DNA of 64,000 bases from Nocardia mexicana NBRC 108244 (GTDB lineage Bacteria > Actinomycetota > Actinomycetes > Mycobacteriales > Mycobacteriaceae). Positions 35,024-44,166 of the stretch are shown in pieces (positions within the stretch are counted from its first letter, which is position 1; each line of letters opens with the position of its first letter). The position numbers and the translations under genes were made by a program. The notes under the pieces were generated by a model, which worked only from the letters and a program-made list of their open reading frames with translations, was not told the DNA's origin and made no database searches. Location: contig NZ_BDBV01000022.1 of the NCBI RefSeq assembly GCF_001613165.1, positions 186,001-250,000 of the forward strand, written 5' to 3'.

Positions 35024-36498
35024 CCCTCAGGCTCGATGCCGAAATCCCCGTTCATATCGCGCGGCACCTCGATCGCGAGTTCCGGCTGCTGATCGGTGGT
35101 CGCTCGGTCGCAGCAGCGTCCGGCCGGACCTACGACGTCCGGTCACCGGCTACCGAAACCGTCATCGCGTCCGTCCCGGACGGTGACGAGACCGATGTCG
35201 AAATTGCCGTCGCCGCAGCGGAATCGGCGCGACATTCCTGGCGGATGACCCCGGCGCCGGAACGCGCGGCGATTGTGCGCCGGGTTGCTGATGTGATCGA
35301 GCAGCACGCCGAGGAATTGGCGGCCCTGGATTCCGTGGACGCGGGGTCGCCCATCGCCAATGCTCGCGCCGATGTCGCGATGGCGGTGGAGCATCTGCGC
35401 CTGTTCGCCGCACTCGCTTTGGAGATGAAGGGCGCGACGATCCCGGCCAGCGCCAACCTGCACTACACGTTGCGGGAGCCGATCGGCATCTGCGCGCGGA
35501 TCGTGCCGTTCAACCATCCGCTGATGTTCGCCTGTAAGTTCGCCGCTCCCTTGGTCGCCGGCAACTGCGTGCTGGTGAAACCGCCGGAGGTGGCGCCGCT
35601 GTCATCACTGCGACTGGGGGAGTTGCTGGCGGGCGAGCTACCGCCGGGAGTGCTGTCGATCCTCGTCGGGGACGGTCCGGCCGTGCCCCGCGCCATCGCC
35701 CGCCACCCGCAGGTGCGACGCATCGGGTTCATCGGTAGCGAACCCACCGGCCGGGCGCTGCAGCGCGAGGCGGCCGAGCACACGGTCAAGGACATCACAC
35801 TCGAACTCGGCGGCAAGAACGCCATGCTCGTGTTCGACGACGCCGATCTCGAAAAGGCCGCCGCCGGAGCGGTATTCGGCATGAACTTCACCTGGTCCGG
35901 GCAGTCGTGCGGATCCAACTCGCGGCTGCTGGTGCACGAGAGCGTCGCGGAGGAGGTCACCGCCCGGGTGGTGGCCGAGGTGGCGGCACGCACGGTGGGC
36001 AGCCCGTTCGACGAACACTGTCAGCAGGGGCCGCTGGTGTCGCAGCGGCAACTCGATCGCGCTCACCATTACATCCGCACCGCCGTCGCCGAAGGTGCCA
36101 CCGTGCTGACCGGCGGTGTCCGGCCCGACGGCCTCCCTCGCGGTCACTACCTGCGGCCCACCGTGCTCGGCGGGGTCACCCCACAGGCAACCGTCGCCCG
36201 CGAGGAGGTGTTCGGCCCGGTGCTGTCGATCCTCACCTTCGACACCGAACAGCACGCCGTCGATATCGCCAACAGCGTCGACTACGGGCTGACCGCCAGC
36301 GTGTGGACCCGCGACATCACCCGGGCGCATCGCGTGATCGGCGCGCTCGATGCGGGGTTCACCTGGATCAACGGCTCGTCGCGTCATTTCCCCAATGTCC
36401 CGTTCGGCGGGTACAAGGCCTCCGGTGTCGGCCGCGAGGAAAGCCTGGAAGAACTGCTCAGCTACACCCAGACCAAGGCGGTCAACGTGCTGCTGTGA
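35020..36498 (+). CDS. Aldehyde dehydrogenase
   Basis: 492 aa ALDH. LELGGKNAMLVF carries the general base, WSGQSCGSNSRLLV the catalytic cysteine and EEVFGPVLSILTF the late motif. It overlaps the hydroxylase stop by 4 bases (ATGA). In this operon it may oxidise an aromatic aldehyde, such as a hydroxybenzaldehyde, to the acid used by the hydroxylase; that substrate is an inference. Confidence 0.92.
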   Translation: MTLRLDAEIPVHIARHLDREFRLLIGGRSVAAASGRTYDVRSPATETVIASVPDGDETDVEIAVAAAESARHSWRMTPAPERAAIVRRVADVIEQHAEELAALDSVDAGSPIANARADVAMAVEHLRLFAALALEMKGATIPASANLHYTLREPIGICARIVPFNHPLMFACKFAAPLVAGNCVLVKPPEVAPLSSLRLGELLAGELPPGVLSILVGDGPAVPRAIARHPQVRRIGFIGSEPTGRALQREAAEHTVKDITLELGGKNAMLVFDDADLEKAAAGAVFGMNFTWSGQSCGSNSRLLVHESVAEEVTARVVAEVAARTVGSPFDEHCQQGPLVSQRQLDRAHHYIRTAVAEGATVLTGGVRPDGLPRGHYLRPTVLGGVTPQATVAREEVFGPVLSILTFDTEQHAVDIANSVDYGLTASVWTRDITRAHRVIGALDAGFTWINGSSRHFPNVPFGGYKASGVGREESLEELLSYTQTKAVNVLL

Positions 36499-36546
36499 CA
36501 CCCGAAACCGTCTGTACCCCAAGCTCTCTCATCCTCGGAGGCCCTC

Positions 36547-38676
36547 ATGCCCTACGTCATCGGAATCGACACGGGCGGCACGTTCACCGACGCTTTCGTC
36601 GCCGACCGTCACAACCGGCTCGCCGCCGCCAAAACACCCTCCACCCCACCGGATTTCGCCCGCGGCTTCCTCACCGCCATCGATGATCTGGCCGGTGCGC
36701 TGGATATCACGACCGCGCAACTGCTGTCGGAGACCGACTACATCGTGCACGGCACCACCTCCACCCTCAACGCGATCGTCACCGGTGACGTTGCCCGGGT
36801 CGGATTCCTGACCACTCGCGGCCACGCCGATTCCATCTCGATCATGAACCTGGAAGGCCGCTACGCCGGGCTGGGCAGCGACGACATCCAGCACATGGCT
36901 CGCACCGCCAAACCCGCGGCATTGGTGCCGCACGAGCGCATCCGCGAGATCGACGAGCGCATCGACTACAAGGGCGCGGTGATCGTCCCGCTCGACGAGC
37001 AAGCCGTGCGCGACCAGGTGCGCGCGCTGCTGGCCGACGGCGTCGAATCCATCGCGGTGAGCCTGCTGTGGTCGTTCCGGAACCCGGTGCACGAGCAGCG
37101 CATCCGCGAGATCGTCCGCGAGGAGGCTCCGGATCTCTATGTGGCGCTGTCGAGCGATGTGAGCCCGCGTATCCGCGAATACGCACGCAGCGTCACCACG
37201 ATCATGAACACACAGGTCGGCCCCCGGCTGGCAGCCTACCTGCGGCCGCTCGAGGATGAGCTGAAGGATCGCGGCTTCACCGGCACCCTGCTGGTGATGC
37301 AGGGCTCCGGCGGCTGCGTATCATCCAAAGACGCACCCTCACACGCGATCACGACCATCGGATCGGTCCTCACCGGCGGTGTCATCGGGTGCCGCAATCT
37401 CGCAGAGACACTCGGGCACCGCAACGTCATCTCCACCGATATGGGCGGGACCACGTTCCTGGTCGGACTGGTCCGCGACGGCCAACCGGTCACCTCGACA
37501 TCGACGGTGCTCAATCAGTACACCGTCAGCACGCCGATGGTCGACGTGCACACCATCGGGGCCGGGGGCGGTGCGATCGCCTGGATCGACGCGGGCGGCA
37601 ACCTGCGCGTGGGCCCGCGCAGCGCCGGGGCACGGCCGGGTCCGGCGTGCTACGGCGCCGGTGGCACCGAGCCGACGGTGACCGACGCCGACGTCGTGCT
37701 CGGCATCGTCAACCCGGACAACTTCCTCGGCGGGCGCAAACAGCTATCGAAAGAACTTGCCACCGAAGCAATCCGGACACATATCGCCGAACCCCTCGGC
37801 CTGTCGGTGGCCGACGCGGCACAGGCGATCTACGCGATCCAGAACGCCCAGACCGCCGATCTGGTCCGCAAGGTCGTGGTCAACACCGGCCAGGATCCCC
37901 GTGACTTCGTGCTGTATTCGTTCGGTGGCGCCGGGCCGGTGCATGCGGCCAGTTACTCGGCCGACCTCGGTGTCGCCCAGGTCGTGGTGCCGCTGGGATC
38001 GACCGCGGCGGTGTTCTCCGCCTACGGCCTGGCCGCATCGGACATCGTGCTGACCGCCGAGCGCAGCCGCCCGCACACCTTCCCGCCGCCGGACACTGCC
38101 GTGAACGAGGTCTACACCGAGCTGGAAGACGAACTGCGGCAACGCCTGCGAGATCAGGGGCTCCGGTTCGAGACCGTGACCTACGAACGGGAAGCCGACA
38201 TTCGCTACACCATGCAGATGGCCGAGGTCTCGACCCCGGTCCCCGGAGGGCAGCTCGCCGGGGACGATATCGCCGGCGTCGGCAGCGAATTCGAACGCCG
38301 CTACGAGAGCATCTACGGCAAAGGCTCCGGCTTCGCCGACGCCGGACTGCAGGTGATCACCTACCGGGTACGCGCCGTCGGGCACCTGCCCATCCGCCCG
38401 ATCCTGCCCGAACACGCAGTGCACCAGGGCGATCCCGTCCCGCGCGGCACCCGCGAGGTTTTTCTCGACGTGGTCCACGGCCGGGAAGCGGCCGCGATCT
38501 ACGACTACACGGCGCTGGGCGCCGGTCATCGGCTCGTGGGGCCCGCGGTCGTGGAAGCGCCGACGACCACCGTGGCACTGCCGCGCGGCACCGAGGCGAC
38601 CGTCGACCGTCTCGGCAATCTCGTCATCACCTACCGGTCCGCGGACGCGGACACCGATGTCACGAAGGAGGGCTGA
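36547..38676 (+). CDS. HyuA-type subunit (hydantoinase/oxoprolinase A; acetone-carboxylase-beta-like)
   Basis: 709 aa. The ATP-binding motifs of the family are GIDTGGTFTDAFV at the N-terminus and STDMGGTTFLVGLV near residue 297, with GAGGGAIAWID and GPRSAGARPGPACYG after it. It phosphorylates or activates the substrate in ATP-dependent hydantoinases, 5-oxoprolinases and acetone or acetophenone carboxylases. It is followed 3 bases later by HyuB and then a small CxxC protein, which points to the carboxylase branch. GGAGG precedes the ATG. Confidence 0.9.
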   Translation: MPYVIGIDTGGTFTDAFVADRHNRLAAAKTPSTPPDFARGFLTAIDDLAGALDITTAQLLSETDYIVHGTTSTLNAIVTGDVARVGFLTTRGHADSISIMNLEGRYAGLGSDDIQHMARTAKPAALVPHERIREIDERIDYKGAVIVPLDEQAVRDQVRALLADGVESIAVSLLWSFRNPVHEQRIREIVREEAPDLYVALSSDVSPRIREYARSVTTIMNTQVGPRLAAYLRPLEDELKDRGFTGTLLVMQGSGGCVSSKDAPSHAITTIGSVLTGGVIGCRNLAETLGHRNVISTDMGGTTFLVGLVRDGQPVTSTSTVLNQYTVSTPMVDVHTIGAGGGAIAWIDAGGNLRVGPRSAGARPGPACYGAGGTEPTVTDADVVLGIVNPDNFLGGRKQLSKELATEAIRTHIAEPLGLSVADAAQAIYAIQNAQTADLVRKVVVNTGQDPRDFVLYSFGGAGPVHAASYSADLGVAQVVVPLGSTAAVFSAYGLAASDIVLTAERSRPHTFPPPDTAVNEVYTELEDELRQRLRDQGLRFETVTYEREADIRYTMQMAEVSTPVPGGQLAGDDIAGVGSEFERRYESIYGKGSGFADAGLQVITYRVRAVGHLPIRPILPEHAVHQGDPVPRGTREVFLDVVHGREAAAIYDYTALGAGHRLVGPAVVEAPTTTVALPRGTEATVDRLGNLVITYRSADADTDVTKEG

Positions 38677-38679
38677 CCC

Positions 38680-40680
38680 ATGCCCGCAGTTCCCGTGGCC
38701 GGTTCGGAACGCTTTGCCGTTCAACCGGAATCACTTGCCACCGACACCCGCGCGGTCGGTGCGGTTGCCTTGCACCGGGTGGACCCGGACGAGGTCACCG
38801 CCCTCGACCCGCTGACCTACGAGGTCGTCCGGCACCGCCTGGCGGCGATCACCGAGGAGATGGGCGACGCCATCAAGCGTATGAGCGGCTCGGTCGTCGT
38901 CACCGACTGCAACGACTTCGGTGCCGCCATCCTCGACGAGACCGGTGACACCGTCCAGGTCGGCCTCTACAACATGCAGCTGGCCGCCTCGGTCGACATG
39001 GCCGCGAAATGGACACTGCACCACCGCAGTTCGAATCCCGGGTTCGGGCCCGGCGACCTGTTCCTGTGCAACGACCCGTGGGTCGGCGGCGGGCTGCACC
39101 AGAACGACGTCACCGTGCTGGCGCCGCTGTTCCACGACGGCGAACTGTTCGGGTGGACCGCCGCCGTCGCCCACCAGGTCGATCTCGGCGGAGTCTCCCC
39201 CGGAAGCTGGTCGGTCGACGGCCGCGACGTGTTCTGGGAATCCATCCCCACACCGCCGGTCAAGATCGTCGAAAACGGCCGTCTGCGAGCCGATGTCGAG
39301 GACGCATACCTGCGGCGATCCCGTGTACCCAAGCTGGTCGCGCTGGACCTGCGCGCGAAGATCGGTGCCAACAACGTCGCCCACGACCGGCTGCACGCTC
39401 TGATCGGCAAGTACGGCGCCCGCACGGTCAAGGCCGTCATGAAGCGGATGATGAACGACGCCGAGACCCGGGTGCGGGCGAAGCTCGCCGAACTCCCCGA
39501 CGGCAGCTGGGGTGCGGTCGCGCACCAGGACGGCGGCCGCGCCGGCGACCGCGCGATCCACAAGATCGTGCTGACCATGACCAAATCCGGCGACCGGCTG
39601 ACCTTCGACTTCACCGGTACCGACCCACAGGTCGATGGCATCATCAACTGCACCCTGGCCGGGCTGCGCGGCGGTATCATGCCGGTACTGCTCACCATGC
39701 TCTGCCCCGACATCCCCTGGGCACCCGGCGGCATCTACCGCGCCATCGGCATCATCAGCGAGCCGGGCACGCTCAACAACTGCACCTTCCCCGCCGGAAT
39801 CGGCAAGGCCTCGGTCGCCTCGGCATGGGCGACCCAGAATGCGGTGTCGGAAACCGTCGCGGCCATGCTCGCCACCCACCCCGTGCACTCCCGCCAGCTG
39901 ATGAGTGTGTGTTGTGGCACTTGGGATCTCACCCTGCTCGCCGGTGTCGACCAGCGCGGCGGCGGCTTCGTGACCATGCTGTGCGATGCCATGGCCGGTG
40001 GGCTCGGCGCCAAGATCGATGGCGACGGCGTCGATACCGGCGGCGAGAACTGCATACCGATGGGCCGCGTCGCCGACGTGGAGATCAACGAATTCAGCTT
40101 CCCCATCCTGTATCTGTGGCGGCGCGAGGAAACCGACTCCGGCGGTCCGGGTCGCTACCGCGGCGGTGTCGGCGCCTCGAGCTGCTTCATCCCGCACGAC
40201 ACCGGCCCGGACGGGCTGCATCTGGTCGTCTCCGCACCGGGCAAGGCAGTGCCACAGGCCCCCGGACTGTCCGGCGGCTATCCCGCCGCCACCCAGCACG
40301 ACCTCCTCATCCGCGACAGCGCTGTCCGCGCCGCCTTCGCCGCCGGACGCATACCCGCCGCTTTCGACGACATGGGCGGCCGCCGCGACGTGGTCCCACC
40401 GCACCTCGAGACCGCCCTCGGCGCCGACGATGTCTACTACACCCATTGGCAAGGCGGTGGGGGCATCGGGGACCCGTTCCTGCGTGAGCCCGAGATGGTG
40501 GCCGCGGACGTCCAGGCGCACAAGGTATCTCCCGACGCGGCACGCCATGTATACGGCGTCGTGCTCGACGACCAGGCCCACCCGGACCTCGACCGTACCG
40601 CTGCCTACCGGCAGCAGGCCCGCGCTGAACGTGCCGGCGCCACAACCACTCTCACCATCATTCCGGGAGAACGACCGTGA
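38680..40680 (+). CDS. HyuB-type subunit (hydantoinase/oxoprolinase B; acetone-carboxylase-alpha-like)
   Basis: 666 aa. Family marks are NDPWVGGGLHQNDVTVLAPLF, AHQVDLGGVSPGSW, DFTGTDPQVDGIINCTLAG and the glycine-rich end GPGRYRGGVGASS. It partners HyuA and holds the second active site. The predicted complex HyuA/HyuB/CxxC protein would use ATP either to carboxylate a ketone or open a cyclic amide. It ends in GTGA, overlapping the next start. Confidence 0.9.
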   Translation: MPAVPVAGSERFAVQPESLATDTRAVGAVALHRVDPDEVTALDPLTYEVVRHRLAAITEEMGDAIKRMSGSVVVTDCNDFGAAILDETGDTVQVGLYNMQLAASVDMAAKWTLHHRSSNPGFGPGDLFLCNDPWVGGGLHQNDVTVLAPLFHDGELFGWTAAVAHQVDLGGVSPGSWSVDGRDVFWESIPTPPVKIVENGRLRADVEDAYLRRSRVPKLVALDLRAKIGANNVAHDRLHALIGKYGARTVKAVMKRMMNDAETRVRAKLAELPDGSWGAVAHQDGGRAGDRAIHKIVLTMTKSGDRLTFDFTGTDPQVDGIINCTLAGLRGGIMPVLLTMLCPDIPWAPGGIYRAIGIISEPGTLNNCTFPAGIGKASVASAWATQNAVSETVAAMLATHPVHSRQLMSVCCGTWDLTLLAGVDQRGGGFVTMLCDAMAGGLGAKIDGDGVDTGGENCIPMGRVADVEINEFSFPILYLWRREETDSGGPGRYRGGVGASSCFIPHDTGPDGLHLVVSAPGKAVPQAPGLSGGYPAATQHDLLIRDSAVRAAFAAGRIPAAFDDMGGRRDVVPPHLETALGADDVYYTHWQGGGGIGDPFLREPEMVAADVQAHKVSPDAARHVYGVVLDDQAHPDLDRTAAYRQQARAERAGATTTLTIIPGERP

Positions 40681-40958
40681 TCATCGACATCAATCTCGAG
40701 ACCGGCGGCGACGGCGCGGTGTGCTGCCGTCACTGTGGCGCGCAGGTCGGCGCGTCGCCGCAGCAACCGATGTCGCAGGCGCTGGTGCGGACCTCGGCCG
40801 CAGCGAACGCGGGCCCGGGCATCAAGGAGGACCCGGCACTGTTCACCGACCGGACCATGGCACTGCGGCAATCGTTCTGCCCCGGCTGCCTGACAGCACT
40901 CGCCACCGAGATCGTCCCCGCCGACGAACCGAACTACCGAAAGTGGGCCCTGGCATGA
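40677..40958 (+). CDS. Small CxxC protein, acetone-carboxylase-gamma-like
   Basis: 93 aa. Two zinc-finger-like pairs are visible: CCRHCGAQVG near residue 17 and FCPGCLTAL near 67, consistent with one metal site. Small subunits of acetone and acetophenone carboxylases look like this, and hydantoinases lack one. It starts with GTG overlapping HyuB by 4 bases and overlaps the following SDR by 4, so its place in the complex is well supported by position. Confidence 0.75.
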   Translation: MIIDINLETGGDGAVCCRHCGAQVGASPQQPMSQALVRTSAAANAGPGIKEDPALFTDRTMALRQSFCPGCLTALATEIVPADEPNYRKWALA

Positions 40959-41695
40959 GGTATTCGAACATCGACCGGAAGGTCGTCGTCGTCACCGGAG
41001 CCGCACAGGGTATCGGCGCCGGCTACGCCCAGCGGCTGCACAGGGAGGGCGCCACGGTCGCCGCCGTCGACCTGTCCCCGGCCGTCCAGGAGCTCGCGGA
41101 CTGCACCTCGCACCACATCGTCGACGTCGCCGATCCGGACAGTTGTCGCACGCTGGCCGCCGAGCTCGGCGAACGGTACGGTCGCGTCGACGGTGTGATC
41201 AACAATGCCGCGATCTTTTCCACGATCCGGATGAAACCGTTCTGGGAGATCACCCCTGCGGAATGGGACCGGCTCATGGCCGTCAATCTCAAGGGGCCCT
41301 GGCTGCTGACCGCGACACTGTTACCGCTGCTACGACGTTCGGATGGTGCCAGCATTGTCAACATCGGCTCCGACGCCGTGCAACTCGGCAGATCCGGATA
41401 CCTGCACTACGTGGCCAGTAAGGGCGGCGTCACCGCCATGACCTTCTCGATGTCACACGAGCTGGGGCAATACGGGATTCGCGTCAACACGCTCTCACCC
41501 GGCCCCGTTTACACCGAGGTCGCCCGGGAGACCGTATCGCCGGAACAGAAGGACGCCATGCTCGCCGCCCAGGCACTGCACCGTACCGCCGGACCGGACG
41601 ACATGACGAGCCTCGCGGTGTTCTTGCTCAGCGACGACAGCAGTTACCTGACGGGACAGACGATCTCGGTCAACGGCGGGCTGGTACACCGATGA
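40955..41695 (+). CDS. SDR family oxidoreductase
   Basis: 246 aa. [17 protein letters not shown], the catalytic Ser/Tyr/Lys pattern SDAVQLGRSGYLHYVASKGG and a C-terminal SVNGGLVHR are visible. It overlaps both neighbours by 4 bases. It probably oxidises an alcohol side chain or a ring alcohol on the way to the HyuAB or gentisate steps. Confidence 0.92.
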   Translation: MRYSNIDRKVVVVTGAAQGIGAGYAQRLHREGATVAAVDLSPAVQELADCTSHHIVDVADPDSCRTLAAELGERYGRVDGVINNAAIFSTIRMKPFWEITPAEWDRLMAVNLKGPWLLTATLLPLLRRSDGASIVNIGSDAVQLGRSGYLHYVASKGGVTAMTFSMSHELGQYGIRVNTLSPGPVYTEVARETVSPEQKDAMLAAQALHRTAGPDDMTSLAVFLLSDDSSYLTGQTISVNGGLVHR

Positions 41696-42441
41696 GCGAC
41701 ATCACCGAGGTCCGCCGGTTGGTCGCCACCTCCAGTCGCATCCTCGCCCGGCACGGCCAGGGCGACTTCATCTGGGGCCACAGCTCGGCCCGCGACCCCG
41801 AGGACCGGGGTGTGTGGATCAAGGCCAGCGGCTGGGGCCTCGACGAAATCACCCCCGCCCGTGTGCATCTGGTCGACCGCGGCGGAAAAGTTGTCGACGG
41901 CGAGGGTGCGGTGCAGTTCGAATACCCCATCCACACCGAGATCATGGCCGCACGTCCCGATGTCGGGGGAGTGGTGCATACCCACGCGCCGCACGCGATC
42001 GCGCTGGCGGCCGCAGGGAAGGAGTTGGTGCCGGTCAGCCACGCGGCCAACTACTTCGTGCCTCCAGCGGTGCCGCGGTTCACCGCGACCGCGGACCTGA
42101 TCATGACCGCCGATCTCGGCAGGGCGGTCGCAGAGTGTCTCGGCGTCGCGTCCGCGCTGTTCCTGGTGAACCACGGAATCGTCACGGTCGGACCGGATCT
42201 GCCGACCGCAACGTTCGCTGCGCTACTGCTGGAGCAGGCGGCCGAACAGCAGCTACGTACCATGGCTTTCGGGGACGCGCTGCACTGGTCGAACCCGGCG
42301 GAGTCGCTGGCCAAACGCGAACACATCTACAACTCCACCGCGATCGGCAAGGCGTGGGACTACCTGGTACGAACCACCGTGAACACAGCAAGCTCACCAG
42401 CCGCCGATGGGGTCCCAGCGAGGATCAGCTCGCCCGAATGA
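41692..42441 (+). CDS. Class II aldolase/adducin family protein
   Basis: 249 aa. The metal histidines fit VVHTHAPHAIALAA near residue 95 and VNHGIVTVG near 160, and GDFIWGHSSARD is the N-terminal family block. Members are fuculose-phosphate-type aldolases, epimerases or decarboxylases. It is the last gene of the operon and ends before a strong hairpin. Here it may cleave or decarboxylate an intermediate; no precise role can be given. Confidence 0.88.
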   Translation: MSDITEVRRLVATSSRILARHGQGDFIWGHSSARDPEDRGVWIKASGWGLDEITPARVHLVDRGGKVVDGEGAVQFEYPIHTEIMAARPDVGGVVHTHAPHAIALAAAGKELVPVSHAANYFVPPAVPRFTATADLIMTADLGRAVAECLGVASALFLVNHGIVTVGPDLPTATFAALLLEQAAEQQLRTMAFGDALHWSNPAESLAKREHIYNSTAIGKAWDYLVRTTVNTASSPAADGVPARISSPE

Positions 42442-42451
42442 ACACCGCGAC

Positions 42452-42489
42452 GACCGCGGCAGCCTGCTGCGAGGCAGGCCGCCGCGGTC
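42452..42489. terminator. Bidirectional hairpin terminator
   Basis: 16-base arms 42452-42467 and 42474-42489 pair with a single mismatch and a 6-base loop. It lies between the convergent aldolase and NTF2-fold genes. Confidence 0.8.
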
Positions 42490-42526
42490 CGGATCGGTTT
42501 CGGGAACCGTTGGCACAGTGTGGAAT

Positions 42527-42850
42527 TCAGGCTTGACCGGTGTCGATACGGCTGATCTTGCCGTCGGCGTCGACGGTGAACGTCCAGCGGGTACGCATCT
42601 GTCCCCAGCGGTCGTTGCGATAGTTCGCGATCACCCTGAGACCGTCGCCGGATTCGGACTCGATCTCGAAATGGCCGTGAGTGGTGAAGATTTCGCGTTC
42701 GGCCCATTCGGTGAGGTCGTGCGGACGACCGTCGTCGGACAGCGTCGCGCCGGTGGCGAGGGTGTTGTAGAACCCGAGCCGGTCTCCGGTGTTGACCGCG
42801 GTCACCAGGGCACGGACGGATTCGCTGCTGGGCTGATCGGAGGTTGTCAT
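42527..42850 (-). CDS. NTF2-fold small protein
   Basis: 107 aa: SVRALVTAVNTGDRLGFYNTLATGATLSDDGRPHDLTEW then a beta-rich half ending in a GKISRIDTGQ motif common in NTF2-like proteins. The ATG at 42850 is the family-like start; the longer reading frame upstream lies over an unrelated fragment. Function unknown; such proteins bind or isomerise small molecules. Confidence 0.78.
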   Translation of the reverse strand: MTTSDQPSSESVRALVTAVNTGDRLGFYNTLATGATLSDDGRPHDLTEWAEREIFTTHGHFEIESESGDGLRVIANYRNDRWGQMRTRWTFTVDADGKISRIDTGQA

Positions 42851-42939
42851 CACGGTTCCTGCTGTGAAAGGGGTTGGGGTGGAGGCTGTTCGGTGCTGCT
42901 GGATTCGAACGAACGTCAGCCGCCAGCGGGCACCGTGAT

Positions 42940-43137
42940 CTAGAACTGCTGCTCGAACGAAGGCTTCCCGAAGTCGCCGCGCAGCGCGGCACGCCACTCG
43001 TCGGCGTGCTCGAGGAGCATGCGTTCCATGCGGTCGAGCTGGTCGAGTCGCCATTCGGCGGTCTTGGTGAGGTCGGTGCGGAGGTTCCTTCGCTGTCGCT
43101 CCGCGAGGTCGGAGAACGCGTTGTCGGGCATGGCCAT
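42940..43137 (-). pseudogene. Aldehyde dehydrogenase N-terminal fragment
   Basis: 65 codons ending at TAG. The peptide (RTDLTKTAEWRLDQLDRME, then LRGDFGKPSFE) resembles the N-terminal helix pair of coniferyl-aldehyde-type dehydrogenases, which goes on for about 400 more residues in intact proteins. No NAD-binding or catalytic part follows in any frame. It is either a relic or a small protein made from one. It lies between the SDR and NTF2-fold genes. Confidence 0.6.
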
Positions 43138-43160
43138 CTCCTGGGGGTGGTGTGAAATGG

Positions 43161-43195
43161 GCGCGGCGCCCGGTGTTTTCGTCCGGGCGCCGCGC
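43161..43195 (-). terminator. Hairpin terminator of the SDR gene
   Basis: 13-bp perfect GC-rich stem, arms 43161-43173 and 43183-43195, 9-base loop. It starts 9 bases beyond the SDR stop. Confidence 0.82.
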
Positions 43196-43203
43196 GGGTG
43201 CTG

Positions 43204-43956
43204 TCACCGGGTGGTGTAGCCGCCGTTGGCGAAGATGGTCTGGCCGGTGACCCAGCCGCCGTCGGTGACGAGGAATTCGACCAGCGGGGCGATGTCGTCG
43301 ATCTGCGTCAGGCGTCCGCCCATGGCCTGGGATTTGTGGAACTCCACCCGTTCCGGGGTTTCCTGGGGGTAGAAGAACGGGGTGTCCATCGGGCCGGGGG
43401 CGACGTTGTTGACCGAGATGCCGCGGGCGGCGAACTCTTTCGCCGCGGCGCGGGTGAAGTGCTCCACCGGGGACTTGGCGCCCGCGTAGGTGGAGTAGCC
43501 GTCGGTGAAGGCCGCCAGCAGCGAGGTCACCACGGTGACCACCTTGCCGCCGTCGTTGAGCCGCTTACCGGCCTCCTGCAGGAAGAAGTAGGCGGCCTTG
43601 GAGTTGATGTCGAACATCGAATCGTATTCGGCCTCGGTGGTTTCGGTGATCGGCTTGCGCAGCACCTTGCCGACGGTGTTGATCGCGATGTCGACCGAGC
43701 CGAACGCGTCGACGGCGGTGTCGAACATGCGCCGCACGTTGGCCGGGACGGTGAGGTCGGCCTGGAATTTGACCGCCTTGCGGCCGGTGGCCTCGACGGC
43801 GGCGACGGTCTTGTCGGCGTCGGCCTCGCTGCTCGCGCTGTTGTAGTGCACCAGCACGTTCGCGCCGCGCTCGGCGAGGCCGGTGCTGATGAGGCCGCCC
43901 AGGTTCTTCGCGCCCGCGGCGACGATCGCCGATTTGCCTGCCAACACTGTGCTCAT
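43204..43956 (-). CDS. SDR family oxidoreductase
   Basis: 250 aa SDR with a less usual nucleotide motif, AGAKNLGGLISTGLA, in place of TGxxxGIG. The catalytic YAGAK and the C-terminal VTGQTIFANGGYTTR are intact. NTVG replaces the standard NNAG. The ATG at 43956 starts the domain. Single gene with its own terminator, downstream of a LysR gene on the same strand; that LysR may regulate it. Confidence 0.9.
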   Translation of the reverse strand: MSTVLAGKSAIVAAGAKNLGGLISTGLAERGANVLVHYNSASSEADADKTVAAVEATGRKAVKFQADLTVPANVRRMFDTAVDAFGSVDIAINTVGKVLRKPITETTEAEYDSMFDINSKAAYFFLQEAGKRLNDGGKVVTVVTSLLAAFTDGYSTYAGAKSPVEHFTRAAAKEFAARGISVNNVAPGPMDTPFFYPQETPERVEFHKSQAMGGRLTQIDDIAPLVEFLVTDGGWVTGQTIFANGGYTTR

Positions 43957-44166
43957 GGGGTGAGTCCTTCTTGTCGGTTCGGGATCTTGCGAACTCGACG
44001 CTAGGAACGTATTGCACAAATGGGAAACAGAACTTATTGGTTTACTTACCACTATTAGTTGTTTGCGCAGGATATGCTCGCCTGGTAGTTCGATCCGGTT
44101 GTGGTTCTGCGCGTGCGTGTGCGGACCGACCGGGTGGTACGAGGTTGCGTCGCGATGTGCCGCAGG

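Noticed and set aside
43204..44052. Longer start for the SDR gene at 44052
   Set aside because: The extra N-terminal residues have no family likeness and the ATG at 43956 directly begins the conserved domain.
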